NCBI GenBank assembly: GCA_007118975.1 | Contig: SKQO01000004.1 | Coordinates: 1 to 64,000, forward strand | Source: Halobacteriales archaeon | GTDB taxonomy: Archaea; Halobacteriota; Halobacteria; Halobacteriales; SKNY01 | Length of the DNA: 64,000 bases | Reading direction: 5' to 3' | Shown: one piece after another, positions 29,574-39,630 of the stretch | How positions within the stretch are numbered: the stretch's first letter is position 1 | Layout: each line of letters begins with the position of its first letter | Program-made: the position numbers and the translations under genes | Notes under the pieces: generated by a model | Database searches by the model: none | What the model was told of the DNA's origin: nothing | Seen by the model: the letters and a program-made list of their open reading frames with translations, nothing else

Positions 29574-30065
29574 ATGGAGCCGCGCGAAGAGGTACTGGCC
29601 TTGCTCGCCGAGAACGCTCGTTACACGCTCGAGGACATCGCACGCATGACGGACCTCACCGCGGCAGAGGCAGAGGCCCTCATTGCGGAACTCGAGGACG
29701 AGGGCGTTATCGCCGGCTATCAAGCAGTGGTAAACTGGCGAGTTGCGGATCGAGAACGGGCACGCGCGGAGGTCGAACTCAACGTGACCCTCGATCGGGA
29801 AACAAGCTACGACGACATCGCCCGGCGGATCGCGGGGTTTCCCGAGGTCAAGACGCTGCAACTGGTCAGTGGTAACTACGACTTTCTCGCACGCGTGGAA
29901 GCCGGCTCGACGCGAGAGATATCTCGCTTCGTCAGCGAGCGGATCGCACCGGTCCCGGAGATCACGCAGACGGTCACCCATTTCGTGATGGACACCTACA
30001 AAGAACAGGGTATCCAGATGAACGGCGGGGGAGATGAGGACGACCGGCTGTCAATCTCACCATGA
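29574..30065 (+). CDS. Lrp/AsnC family transcriptional regulator
   Basis: MEPREEVLALLAENARYTLEDIARMTDLTAAEAEALIAELEDEGVIAGYQAVVNW. Confidence 0.93.
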   Translation: MEPREEVLALLAENARYTLEDIARMTDLTAAEAEALIAELEDEGVIAGYQAVVNWRVADRERARAEVELNVTLDRETSYDDIARRIAGFPEVKTLQLVSGNYDFLARVEAGSTREISRFVSERIAPVPEITQTVTHFVMDTYKEQGIQMNGGGDEDDRLSISP

Positions 30066-31243
30066 CGCAAAATCGAAGCCAAGACCGCGAACACCGGGCC
30101 ATCGAAGTCTCCGAGCGGGTCGCGGACGTTCCGCCCTCGGGGATCCGCCGATACTTCGAGCTCGCCGAAGAGGTCGAGGACATCATCTCCTTGGGTGTGG
30201 GCGAGCCGGATTTCAGCGCCCCCTGGGCCATCCGCGAGGCGGCGATCGCGTCGCTCGAGCGGGGGGCTACCTCCTACACCACCAACCGCGGATTGCGGTC
30301 CCTCCGAGAAGCGATCGAAACGTACGTTCACCGCCGGTTCGATCTCGGCTACAGTGCGGAGAACGAAGTACTGGTGACGACCGGTGCCAGCGAAGCGGTC
30401 GATCTCGCAATTCGTACGTTGGTTGACCCCGACGATGTCGTCGCCGTCGTGGAGCCGACGTATCTCTCCTACCGTCCGATCGGGCGGCTCACGGGCGCCG
30501 AGGTCATCGGAGTACCGACCGCTGTCGAAGACGACTTTCGGGTGACACCGGAGCGCCTCGCGGGGGCCGGGGCGGACGAGGCGGATGTGCTCGTCATGTG
30601 CTATCCGAATAATCCGACGGGGGCCGTGATGCAGATCGACGCGCTCAGACGGGTCGGGACCTTCGCCAGGGAACACGACCTGACCATCATCTCGGACGAG
30701 ATTTACGCGGAGTTGAGCTACGAGGACGACCACGTCTCGATCGCCTCGCTTCCTGGGATGCGCGAACGGACCGTGGTAATCAACGGCTTCTCGAAGGCGT
30801 TCGCAATGACAGGCCTTCGACTGGGATACGCCCTCGGCCCCGCCCACGTTATCGACGCCATGAACCGGATCCATCAGTACACGATGTTGTCCTCGCCGAC
30901 CACAGCCCAGCACGCCGCACTCGAAGGACTTCGATCCTGTCTGGATGAGGTCGGGTCGATGCGCCAGTCGTACGATCGACGCCGAAAGTTCGTGCTTGCG
31001 CGCCTCGCGGAGCTGGGCATCGACTGTTTCGAGGCAAAGGGAGCGTTCTACGTCTTTCCACGATGTCCCTGGCCGGACGAAGAGCGGTTCGTCGAATCAC
31101 TTCTCGAAGAAGAACAGGTCGCAGTCGTCCCGGGGCACGTGTTCGGCGAAAGCGGCGACGGACACCTCAGAGTCTCCTATGCGACGAGCCTGGAGCAACT
31201 CCGCGAGGCGATGAGCCGGCTCGAACGGTTCCTGGCGGAGTGA
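30062..31243 (+). CDS. pyridoxal phosphate-dependent class I/II aminotransferase
   Basis: ISLGVGEPDFSAPWAI; YPNNPTGAVM; ISDEIYAELSYE; VINGFSKAFAMTGLRLGY. Confidence 0.93.
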   Translation: MTQNRSQDREHRAIEVSERVADVPPSGIRRYFELAEEVEDIISLGVGEPDFSAPWAIREAAIASLERGATSYTTNRGLRSLREAIETYVHRRFDLGYSAENEVLVTTGASEAVDLAIRTLVDPDDVVAVVEPTYLSYRPIGRLTGAEVIGVPTAVEDDFRVTPERLAGAGADEADVLVMCYPNNPTGAVMQIDALRRVGTFAREHDLTIISDEIYAELSYEDDHVSIASLPGMRERTVVINGFSKAFAMTGLRLGYALGPAHVIDAMNRIHQYTMLSSPTTAQHAALEGLRSCLDEVGSMRQSYDRRRKFVLARLAELGIDCFEAKGAFYVFPRCPWPDEERFVESLLEEEQVAVVPGHVFGESGDGHLRVSYATSLEQLREAMSRLERFLAE

Positions 31244-31297
31244 CAACCTTCACAGAGGTCATCTCGCGGACAAAGGGAAATCCCTGGGCCGTCTGCG

Positions 31298-33433
31298 TCA
31301 GCTCAGGGTAATTGGTTCCCCATCAAGCGTTCGATCGATCACAGCCCGCATTTCAGTGAGTTCTTCGACATCGAACTCCACTTCGCCGTCACGACACGTC
31401 ACCGAGAGGCTTCCGTCGAGGGTCGAACTCCCGACAGTTGTGGTAGGTACGATGCCCTCGAGTGTCTCGTGAACAGTCGCGGGCGCCGTGGTCTCGACGA
31501 CCGTGCGACCGGGGGTCTCGGAAACAAGCGCCCGCACATCCTCGTCGATGGTAACTGAAACACCGGCATCCGAGGAGACCATCTCGGCGAGCGTGACTGC
31601 CAACCCGCCGTGACTGACGTCGTGAACGGCGAGCGTGGAATCCGCTACGGCGGCTTCTTGCAGCCCCGCCACCAATGCAGCGGGCGCCGTCGGCAACGTG
31701 GGGAAGTCGTCGTATCCCCCGCGTTCCGCAAGTATTTCTGAACCTCCCAGGGCCGTCGTCGGCTCGCCCACGAGCACGAGATCGTTGCCGCCTTCGACTT
31801 CGTGCGGGGGCACCGAGAAATTCCCCGTGACGCCGAACATCGCGAGCGTCGGCGTCGGCGGAACGGGTCCGGTGGGCGAGTCGTTGTACAGGGAGACGTT
31901 ACCGCCGACGACCGGGACCTCGAGCGCGGCGCACATGTCGGCCAGCCCGTCTATGGCCCGAGAGAAACCGTGGTAGACGGTCGGACGTTCGGGATTACCA
32001 CCGTTGATACAGTCGACCGCCGCCAGCGGTGTCGCCCCTTTGGCTGCAAGGTTGGTCGCCACTTCGAGTGCCACGGCCCGAGCGCCGTCGAAGGGAGCCA
32101 CCGCCGTCCACTTGGGCTCGCTTCCTGCGGCGAGTGCCAGGCCCTGCCCGGTTTCCCGGATCGCAAGGAGTGCGGCATCGTCCCCGGGCCGTCTGGCGGT
32201 ACGAATACCCACCTCGTGGTCGTATTGGCGAAACACCCACTCCTTGGCGGCCGTATTGGGGCTCTCGATGACGGTGGACAGCGTTTCCCGAAGCGGCAGC
32301 TCCGGTACGTCGATCGGCGGCGCTTCAGGAACTTCGGTAGGCAGGTCGTTCATCGGTGCACCGTCTGCCAGGAAGGACGCAGGGACGTCGACGACCGTCT
32401 CTCCTTCGAACGTGCACCGGTACCGCCCATCGTCGGTCACCTCGCCGATCACGGAGCTGGCCAGGTCGTATCGATCCGCAATCGAACGGACGGTTTCGAC
32501 GTGTTCCGGCCGGACTTCATAGCACATCCGCTCTTGGGACTCCGCAAGCAGCAACTCCAGACCGGTCATGTTCGGCTCCCGCTGGTGTAGCCGATCCAAG
32601 GTGATCGCCGCCCCGGTTTCGCCTTGCGCGACCATCTCGCTGGTCGCCCCGCCGAGGCCGGCAGCACCGAGATCACGGGCGGCCTCCACGACCCCTTCGT
32701 CCAGCAGCGCCTCGTTTGCTTCGATCAACAGCTTCTCCGTGTACGGGTCGCCCACTTGTACCGCGGGGCGGTCCTCCGTTTCCGCATCCTCGTCGAGGTC
32801 CTCGCTCGCGAAGCTCGCGCCACCGAGACCGTCACGTCCAGTGGCGTTGCCCACGATCACGAGTTTGTTCCCGGGCGTGGTCGCCGCGGCGCGGAGCAGG
32901 CGGTCCGCGGATACCAGCCCGACACACGCGACGTTCACCAGTGGATTGCCTTCATAGCGCCCGTCGAAGTGTACGCTCCCCGTCACGGTCGGCACACCGA
33001 TGGCATTGCCGTAGTCCGCGATCCCTTCCACCACCCCTTCGAAAAGATACTGGGCGTGTTCGTCGGTGAACTCCCCGAAATACAGACAATCGGCCAGCCC
33101 GATGGGATAGGCACCCATCGAAAGGATATCCCGTACGATCCCCCCGACGCCCGTCGCGGCGCCGTCGTACGGATCGACATAGGAAGGGTGGTTGTGGCTT
33201 TCAATCCCGAGCGCGAGGTACCACTCGTCCGTCAGCCGGACGATCCCGGCATCGTCACCCGGGCCGACAACTACTTGCGAGCCGTCCGTTTCGAAGGCGT
33301 CGAGCAACGGCCGTGAGGACCGGTATGCACAGTGTTCACTCCAGAGGTTCTCGAACAAGGCGGCCTCGGCATCGGTTGGAGCACGCCCGAGTTCGTCCTC
33401 CACTAATCGGCGGTCATCGGGGGCCAACGCCAT
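31298..33433 (-). CDS. purL: phosphoribosylformylglycinamidine synthase subunit PurL
   Basis: [68 protein letters not shown]. Confidence 0.95.
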   Translation of the reverse strand: MALAPDDRRLVEDELGRAPTDAEAALFENLWSEHCAYRSSRPLLDAFETDGSQVVVGPGDDAGIVRLTDEWYLALGIESHNHPSYVDPYDGAATGVGGIVRDILSMGAYPIGLADCLYFGEFTDEHAQYLFEGVVEGIADYGNAIGVPTVTGSVHFDGRYEGNPLVNVACVGLVSADRLLRAAATTPGNKLVIVGNATGRDGLGGASFASEDLDEDAETEDRPAVQVGDPYTEKLLIEANEALLDEGVVEAARDLGAAGLGGATSEMVAQGETGAAITLDRLHQREPNMTGLELLLAESQERMCYEVRPEHVETVRSIADRYDLASSVIGEVTDDGRYRCTFEGETVVDVPASFLADGAPMNDLPTEVPEAPPIDVPELPLRETLSTVIESPNTAAKEWVFRQYDHEVGIRTARRPGDDAALLAIRETGQGLALAAGSEPKWTAVAPFDGARAVALEVATNLAAKGATPLAAVDCINGGNPERPTVYHGFSRAIDGLADMCAALEVPVVGGNVSLYNDSPTGPVPPTPTLAMFGVTGNFSVPPHEVEGGNDLVLVGEPTTALGGSEILAERGGYDDFPTLPTAPAALVAGLQEAAVADSTLAVHDVSHGGLAVTLAEMVSSDAGVSVTIDEDVRALVSETPGRTVVETTAPATVHETLEGIVPTTTVGSSTLDGSLSVTCRDGEVEFDVEELTEMRAVIDRTLDGEPITLS

Positions 33434-33470
33434 TGTATGTGGCTCAATCGGAGCCAGTAAATCGCTTTCC

Positions 33471-34214
33471 ATGTCGGGAGTCGACGCATCGATCGGTTTT
33501 TCCAGCGGTGTCGGCAATTTCGCCGTAGTGCTGGCCGCCGAACTCCACACCCACTCCGCCGCGTCCCACGACGGCCGTGATCCAGTCGATCTCCTGTTAC
33601 GACAGGCAGCGGCCGTCGATCTGGACGCGATCGCCATTACCGACCACGATCGGATGGCAGGGAGTCGGGAGGCTCAGGCAATCGGGCCGGACTACGGGCT
33701 CATGGTCATTCCGGGGATCGAGATCAGCACGGCCGCCGGCCACGTCATCGGACTGGGGATCAACGAACGGATCCCGCGAGGGCTGTCTTACGGCGAAACG
33801 CTCGACCGGATTCGCGAACAGAGTGGCATTGCGATCATTCCACACCCGTTTCAACCCTCCAGACACGGTGTGGCACCTAACGTCACCCGGGACGAGCTCG
33901 CTGCGGCTGACGCGATAGAAGTGTACAACTCTCGGCTTCTGACCGGACGCGCAAACCGGAAAGCCGAGGCATTCGCAACATCCCGCTCGCTGCCGATGAC
34001 CGCGGGGAGCGACGCCCACATCAGCGAGATGGTTGGACAGGCGGTCACCTTCGTCGATGCCGAACCCAGCGAGGGCATTGCCGGCGTGTTGTCGGCGATT
34101 GCCGCCGGCGAGACGATCGTCGATGGCAAACGGACGCCGTGGCGTATCAGCCTGCGACAGGCGGCCGGTGGTATGCGACGGCGAATCCATCGCAGGGCGA
34201 TGGACTGGTGGTAG
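33471..34214 (+). CDS. PHP domain-containing metal-dependent hydrolase
   Basis: [52 protein letters not shown]. Confidence 0.92.
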   Translation: MSGVDASIGFSSGVGNFAVVLAAELHTHSAASHDGRDPVDLLLRQAAAVDLDAIAITDHDRMAGSREAQAIGPDYGLMVIPGIEISTAAGHVIGLGINERIPRGLSYGETLDRIREQSGIAIIPHPFQPSRHGVAPNVTRDELAAADAIEVYNSRLLTGRANRKAEAFATSRSLPMTAGSDAHISEMVGQAVTFVDAEPSEGIAGVLSAIAAGETIVDGKRTPWRISLRQAAGGMRRRIHRRAMDWW

Positions 34215-34217
34215 CCA

Positions 34218-34694
34218 CTATCCCGAGGCGGCAGCTGCTTCGATTGCCTCGGTGCCGAGTACGGCGACGTCCGGATCGATTCGAGTTTCGTTCTCGAGCT
34301 GTTCTGCTGTGAACCACTCCCAGGCGTCCGCAGGTGCTTCGTCGCGGCCGAGGGGTGAGACGGCCCTGTCTGCGGTGGTCCCATGGTAAATGAGATCGAT
34401 GTGCTGGTGGCCGACAGCCCCCTCGTGGACGTTGATATCCTCGAGCATCACACGCGCCGGCCGTGGAATGGCTCTGGCAGTTTCGGAGGTGGGCCCATTT
34501 GTGTCCTGGACGAGATCTACCTCGAGCCCTGTTTCTTCGACTGCCTCCCGCAAGGCGGTTCGGTGGGGCAACTCGTCCCGATCCACATGCCCACCGGGTG
34601 GCAACCACATGTCCAGTCGAGGGTGACGGTGGAGGACTGTCGCCCCCGCGTTGACGACATAGATCGTCGCAGTGAAGTGACGAGTCGTTTCCAT
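34218..34694 (-). CDS. NUDIX hydrolase
   Basis: LPPGGHVDRDELPHRTALREAVEETGLEVDL Nudix box. Confidence 0.93.
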   Translation of the reverse strand: METTRHFTATIYVVNAGATVLHRHPRLDMWLPPGGHVDRDELPHRTALREAVEETGLEVDLVQDTNGPTSETARAIPRPARVMLEDINVHEGAVGHQHIDLIYHGTTADRAVSPLGRDEAPADAWEWFTAEQLENETRIDPDVAVLGTEAIEAAAASG

Positions 34695-34768
34695 GACTGG
34701 CGAGTGTATCGGCCGGTGGCATAAACCCGATCGAAACGCTTACTCGGGGATCACGGCAGGTATCCACC

Positions 34769-35047
34769 ATGAGCGATCCCACGGTCGAGCCAGAGGATGT
34801 TCGCCACGTGGCCGAGCTCGCCCGGATCGACCTCTCCGAGGCGGAAATCGAGGCGTTTCGTGAGGAGTTCGAGGCGATTCTGGAGTACTTCGAGCGACTC
34901 GAATCGGTACCCGCTGTCGATGCCACGGAGACGGATCGAAACGTGTTGCGGCCGGATGAGCCCCGGCCCTCGCTGTCCCAGGAGGCGGCTCTCGAGAACG
35001 CGGAGGAAACGGAGGACGGATACATCAAGGGCCCCCGCGTGTCATGA
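34769..35047 (+). CDS. gatC: Asp-tRNA(Asn)/Glu-tRNA(Gln) amidotransferase subunit GatC
   Basis: VEPEDVRHVAELARIDLSEAEIEAFREEFEAILEYFERL; overlaps gatA. Confidence 0.93.
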   Translation: MSDPTVEPEDVRHVAELARIDLSEAEIEAFREEFEAILEYFERLESVPAVDATETDRNVLRPDEPRPSLSQEAALENAEETEDGYIKGPRVS

Positions 35048-36330
35048 GTGCAAACCTGAACACCCTGATCACCGAGATGTCGCGGGAGGCGAACTCGACA
35101 GGTCCCCTCGATGATCGACGAGTTGCAGTCAAGGACAACATATGCACGGCCGATGTCCCCACCACCTGCGCGTCAAACATGCTCGAGACGTACGTGCCGC
35201 CCTACGACGCGACGGTCGTTCGCCACGTACTCGACGCTGGGGGGACTCTCATCGGCAAGGCCAACATGGACGAGTTCGGGATGGGGTCCACGACGGAAAC
35301 GTCTGCGTTCGGCCCGACCCGCAACCCGGTCGATCCCTCGCGGGTGCCCGGCGGGTCCTCGGGTGGGAGTGCGGCGGCGGTTGCAAGCGGTGCCGCCGAT
35401 CTGGCCCTCGGCTCCGACACCGGCGGGTCGGTCCGGAACCCGGCGGCATTCTGTGGAGTCGTGGGAATCAAGCCGACCTACGGTCTGGTCTCACGCTACG
35501 GCCTCGTCGCTTATGCAAACAGCCTCGAGCAGATCGGCCCGATCGGGGCGACCGTGGCCGACGCCGCGATGCTACTCGACGTCATCAGCGGGCCGGACCG
35601 CCACGACGCAACGTCGGTAGCAGCCGGCGCGAATACCGCCTATGCAGAGGCCGCGAACGGCAATGTCGAGGGGATGACGGTGGGCGTCCCCGACGATCTC
35701 CTCGAAGGTGCCTCGCCAGGGGTCGCGGCGGTGTTCGCCGACGCCATGGCCAAACTCGAAGCCGCTGGGGCGACCGTCACCGACATCGCCATCGAGGGGC
35801 TCGAACACGCGGTCGCCGCCTACTACGTCATCGCCATGTCGGAGGCCTCCTCCAATCTGGCACGGTTCGACGGGGTCCGATACGGCATGGGATCGCCGGA
35901 ATCCGGCGACTGGAACGAACAGTATGCCGCCGTGCGGTCGGCTGGCTTCGGGACCGAAGTGACCCGCCGGATCTTACTGGGTACCTTTGCCCTCTCCGCT
36001 GGCTACCAGGATCGGTACTACCGACAGGCCCAGTCTGCACGGGCATGGCTCGGCCGGGAGTTCGATGACGCCTTCGCATCGGTCGATCTGATCGCCAGCC
36101 CGACGATGCCCACGACGGCATACGAGCTTGGAACGTCACTCGATGATCCCCTCCAACTCTACATCGCGGATGCCAATACCGTCCCTGCAAACCTCGCAAA
36201 CCTCCCCGCAATCTCGGTACCGGGTGGCGACGACGGGGGGCTACCGGTCGGCATTCAATTTATGGCGCCACAGTTCGAGGAAGGGCGAATGATCCGGGCT
36301 GCGAGCGCGGTCGAAGCGGCCACGAGCTGA
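35044..36330 (+). CDS. gatA: Asp-tRNA(Asn)/Glu-tRNA(Gln) amidotransferase subunit GatA
   Basis: Amidase signature VPGGSSGGSAAAVASGAADLALGSDTGGSVRNPAAFCGVVGIKPTYG. Confidence 0.95.
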   Translation: MSANLNTLITEMSREANSTGPLDDRRVAVKDNICTADVPTTCASNMLETYVPPYDATVVRHVLDAGGTLIGKANMDEFGMGSTTETSAFGPTRNPVDPSRVPGGSSGGSAAAVASGAADLALGSDTGGSVRNPAAFCGVVGIKPTYGLVSRYGLVAYANSLEQIGPIGATVADAAMLLDVISGPDRHDATSVAAGANTAYAEAANGNVEGMTVGVPDDLLEGASPGVAAVFADAMAKLEAAGATVTDIAIEGLEHAVAAYYVIAMSEASSNLARFDGVRYGMGSPESGDWNEQYAAVRSAGFGTEVTRRILLGTFALSAGYQDRYYRQAQSARAWLGREFDDAFASVDLIASPTMPTTAYELGTSLDDPLQLYIADANTVPANLANLPAISVPGGDDGGLPVGIQFMAPQFEEGRMIRAASAVEAATS

Positions 36331-36339
36331 ACGCCTGCG

Positions 36340-36969
36340 CTACCCAATCATCGTCGCGACACCCTTCGTCTGCCGGTAATCGGAGTTTCGGATCTTCCGC
36401 AGGCGAGCGATAATCCGATCGCGGTCGTCCCCTTGCCAGTCGCTCGGATCTTTCATCGGGACGACGAGAAATCCCCGGCCCCGGATGTCGCGGGCGTGCC
36501 GCCACTCCATGTCGACCGGGAGCTTGCGGAACTGCGTCGTGTACCCGGCGAGGATGCGATCGGTCGCCCGTGCCCCGACCGGGACGAGAATGTGGGCGTT
36601 CACGGCTCGGAGCTCGGCATCGAAAAATCGGTGGAGATCGCGGTAGGCCGCGTCCGTCGGCTCGGCTCCCTCCGCCACCGGACACATGTGGACGTAACTC
36701 ATGAACAGCTCCCGCCCGACCGGTCGTCCGTCGTTCGCGCGATCGAGCAGGCCGATCGTCTCGAACACCTCCAGGACGGCCCGGCCTGCGGGGTGATCCG
36801 TGAAGGGGATACCCGTCTTCGCGCCTCCATGGACGCCCGCATGATTGCCGATGAGGTGAAAATCCGCTTCCGGGCGGCCGTATCCCGGCACCGGCTCGGC
36901 ACCCTCGACCGGCTCACACGGCGGCTGTATCCCGAACGGATTACGGAGGTGTCGGGCGATCGGTTCCAC
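36340..36969 (-). CDS. uracil-DNA glycosylase superfamily protein (probable GTG start)
   Basis: VPGYGRPEADFHLIGNHAGVHGGAKTGIPFT...LFMSYVHMCPVAEG...AHILVPVGARATDRIL; start inferred. Confidence 0.75.
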   Translation of the reverse strand: MEPIARHLRNPFGIQPPCEPVEGAEPVPGYGRPEADFHLIGNHAGVHGGAKTGIPFTDHPAGRAVLEVFETIGLLDRANDGRPVGRELFMSYVHMCPVAEGAEPTDAAYRDLHRFFDAELRAVNAHILVPVGARATDRILAGYTTQFRKLPVDMEWRHARDIRGRGFLVVPMKDPSDWQGDDRDRIIARLRKIRNSDYRQTKGVATMIG

Positions 36970-37055
36970 GAAGGCAGGTAGGAGGAGACGTCCTTTTAAG
37001 GTCGCCGGTCGCTGTCGGACGAAACGTTCTTGCGAATCTCTCGGGTGAATCAGGT

Positions 37056-38042
37056 GTGGAACAGCTGCGCGTGGAAAACCAGGAGTTCGAGGGGCCGTCG
37101 AACGCCTACCTTTTTGAGGCCGAGCCAACCACGCTGATCGACACCGGGATCGCAACAGAAACCGGCCGCCGGCAGCTCACCGAGGCGCTGTCGGCCCACG
37201 GGTATGGTTTTTCGGACATCGAACAGATCTTCCTGACCCATTTCCATTACGACCACGCGGGCCTTGCCGGAGACATTCAGGCAGCAAGCGGGGCGACGGT
37301 ATATGCACACGAACTGGAATGCCAGGTGCTCCCTGGCGTAGGTTCGACCTCGTTGCTCGAATTCGACGGCGATCGGGTCGACGCGTGGGGGATTCCTGAC
37401 GAGCAGCGCGAACGACTCGAAGCGTATCTGGCCGGGGTTGCGACACTCGCCGGCGAGCCTGTGGAGGTCACACCGGTGAAGACCGGTTCCCGACTCGAAG
37501 TACCCGGTGACACCGTCACCGTGCATCACGCACCCGGTCATACCGCCGGGCACGTGGTGTTTTCGCGAGTGCAGACGAGTGACGTCTTTGGCGGCGACGT
37601 AATCCTCCCGACGTACACGCCAAACATCGGCGGTGCGGACATCCGACTCGACGACCCCCTCGGGACGTATCTCGAGACGCTCGAGTGGTTCGATGCGACG
37701 CAATCGGGCCCGGTCTGGCCGGGCCATGGCGACAGGATCGACGATGTGAGCGGGCGCATCCGGTCGATTCGCGCCCACCATCGACGACGGCTCGACCGCG
37801 TGGCCGACGTGCTCGATCGGGATCGTCCGAGCACCCCGTGGGAGGTGGCGTTGGCTGTTTTTGGTAGTCTCGCCGGCATTCACGTGCTGAACGGAACGGG
37901 TGAAGCGGCAGCGCATCTCACCCATTTAGAACGGCACGGCGTCGTCGCACGACGGCACAAAGGCTACGTTCGCGTCGATGAACACGAAGTGAATCCGGGG
38001 GACCTCGTCCGCGATCCACCCTCGCACCGAAAAGGTGGTTAG
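37056..38042 (+). CDS. MBL-fold metallo-hydrolase (GTG start)
   Basis: NAYLFEAEPTTLIDTGI; IFLTHFHYDHAGLAGD; HHAPGHTAGHVVF; VWPGHGDRI. Confidence 0.93.
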   Translation: MEQLRVENQEFEGPSNAYLFEAEPTTLIDTGIATETGRRQLTEALSAHGYGFSDIEQIFLTHFHYDHAGLAGDIQAASGATVYAHELECQVLPGVGSTSLLEFDGDRVDAWGIPDEQRERLEAYLAGVATLAGEPVEVTPVKTGSRLEVPGDTVTVHHAPGHTAGHVVFSRVQTSDVFGGDVILPTYTPNIGGADIRLDDPLGTYLETLEWFDATQSGPVWPGHGDRIDDVSGRIRSIRAHHRRRLDRVADVLDRDRPSTPWEVALAVFGSLAGIHVLNGTGEAAAHLTHLERHGVVARRHKGYVRVDEHEVNPGDLVRDPPSHRKGG

Positions 38043-38064
38043 CCCGCCCCTGGTATCTTCGGCA

Positions 38065-38682
38065 ATGCGGGTCGTCCCGGCCGCGTGGCAGTACGTCGCG
38101 ATCGTGATTGGGGCTGCGCTGCCGGCGCTACTCCTTGCGCCCTGGCTCGCACCGATCGTACTCGCCGCCGCCGGATTCGTCCTCTGGTTCTTCCGGGACC
38201 CCGATCGGCTGCCCCCATCGACGGGCGTGGTGGCTCCTGCAGAGGGACGGATCCGGGCCATCGACGTGATGGACGGTCGCGTGCAGCTCTCGGTGTTCTT
38301 GAGCATCCTCGACGTCCACGTGATCCGGGCACCGGCCGGTGGCAAGGTGATCGAACACGCCCCCGTAGCCGGGGGGTACTGGCCGGCCTTCTCGGCCGCG
38401 GCTGATCGGAACGAACGCGTCGAGCTCCACATTCAAGGCGAGTCCGGCAGGTTCGATGTGGACCTGATCGCCGGAGCCGTGGCCCGGTACATCTCGACGT
38501 ATGTGAGTGCGGGCGATCGAATCCCGAGAAGCGCTCGAATCGGGCACATCGCGTTCGGGAGTCGCGTCGACGTCAAGTTGCCAGCTGCGTACAGCCTCGC
38601 GGACGTGACGGTCTCCCCCGGCGATCGCGTCCGCGCCGGAGAAACGGTGATTGCCCGAAGGCCGGACGCCGAGGAGTCATGA
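38065..38682 (+). CDS. asd: archaetidylserine/phosphatidylserine decarboxylase
   Basis: WFFRDPDRLPPSTGVVAPAEGRI; LSVFLSILDVHVIRAPAGGKV; RIGHIAFGSRVDVKLP. Confidence 0.9.
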   Translation: MRVVPAAWQYVAIVIGAALPALLLAPWLAPIVLAAAGFVLWFFRDPDRLPPSTGVVAPAEGRIRAIDVMDGRVQLSVFLSILDVHVIRAPAGGKVIEHAPVAGGYWPAFSAAADRNERVELHIQGESGRFDVDLIAGAVARYISTYVSAGDRIPRSARIGHIAFGSRVDVKLPAAYSLADVTVSPGDRVRAGETVIARRPDAEES

Positions 38683-39626
38683 GGCGGCGTGAGCTCCTCC
38701 GCACTGGTGTGGGTGCCGGGGTTACGCTCGGACTGGCGCGGGCACTTCACAACACCGTGATCGGGTATGGCCAGTTCGGTATCGGAGAGAATCTCACGGA
38801 ACAACACATCGGGGGGTTGGCACGAGCTGGATATCCCGGCCCGAACGGTGGGCGGCTCGCCCTCGGTGACGGCGAGTTGTTGATCGGCACGGAATCCGTA
38901 CGGTATCGCGAGGACGGAACTGATGAATGGACGTCCGTGGGAGCGGCGGAAACACCCGAGTCTGTACAGACGTTGACCTCGGACATCCGGTCCCTCCAAC
39001 GTGGGGAGTTCGATGTCGAAGTCTTTCCGCTCGAAGATTTTTTCGAGTGGATCGACCAACGGCAATCCCGACCCACTCTACTCGGGTTACTCCGGCGGCA
39101 ACACGCCGTACGGCCGGATCGGTCGCTGATCGACGAGTTCACCGGGATCGATCCCGGGAACGGAAAAACGTTGCTCGGTGGGTTGGCGGAGGCGTTTGCG
39201 GAATCGACCACCTACGACATTCCGCGATACGCGGCCGGGTCCGTCCAGGACAATCTGCTACCGGTCGATGTCGACCTTCGCGGGCCCTTCAGGCCTGATA
39301 TTGGCTTCGAGCAGCTGGTTGACGCGGACGGGATCGGACTGTTTTGCGGGGAGTACACGCTGTTGACGAATCGAGCCCTCCGTTCGGTCCCGCCAGCCGA
39401 TCAGTCCCCACCGTTACGCGGCCTCACGGTGTACAACGACCGTCACAAGCATGTGTACAACGGGGTAATCAGTGTCGTCGAATCCGAAAACGGGCTCGTG
39501 ATTCCGGTGACGTTCGTCGATTACACGTTCACGACACTCCGCGCAACCGTCGGTCTCGACAACATTGCACCCGGCGAGAAAAACGCGTACGGCACTGGCC
39601 ACCGAGCTGACCGAATCAACTGGTAA
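38679..39626 (+). CDS. Tat-like exported protein of unknown function
   Basis: MRRRELLRTGVGAGVTLGLARAL twin-arginine-like N-terminus; 4-nt overlap with asd; no family recognised. Confidence 0.6.
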   Translation: MRRRELLRTGVGAGVTLGLARALHNTVIGYGQFGIGENLTEQHIGGLARAGYPGPNGGRLALGDGELLIGTESVRYREDGTDEWTSVGAAETPESVQTLTSDIRSLQRGEFDVEVFPLEDFFEWIDQRQSRPTLLGLLRRQHAVRPDRSLIDEFTGIDPGNGKTLLGGLAEAFAESTTYDIPRYAAGSVQDNLLPVDVDLRGPFRPDIGFEQLVDADGIGLFCGEYTLLTNRALRSVPPADQSPPLRGLTVYNDRHKHVYNGVISVVESENGLVIPVTFVDYTFTTLRATVGLDNIAPGEKNAYGTGHRADRINW

Positions 39627-39630
39627 CTCG

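Noticed and set aside
29142-29981. 279-aa minus-strand ORF over the DUF5799/Lrp genes
   Set aside because: Opposes two supported genes; composition atypical for a haloarchaeal protein
31802-32590. 262-aa plus-strand ORF inside purL
   Set aside because: Shadow ORF of purL
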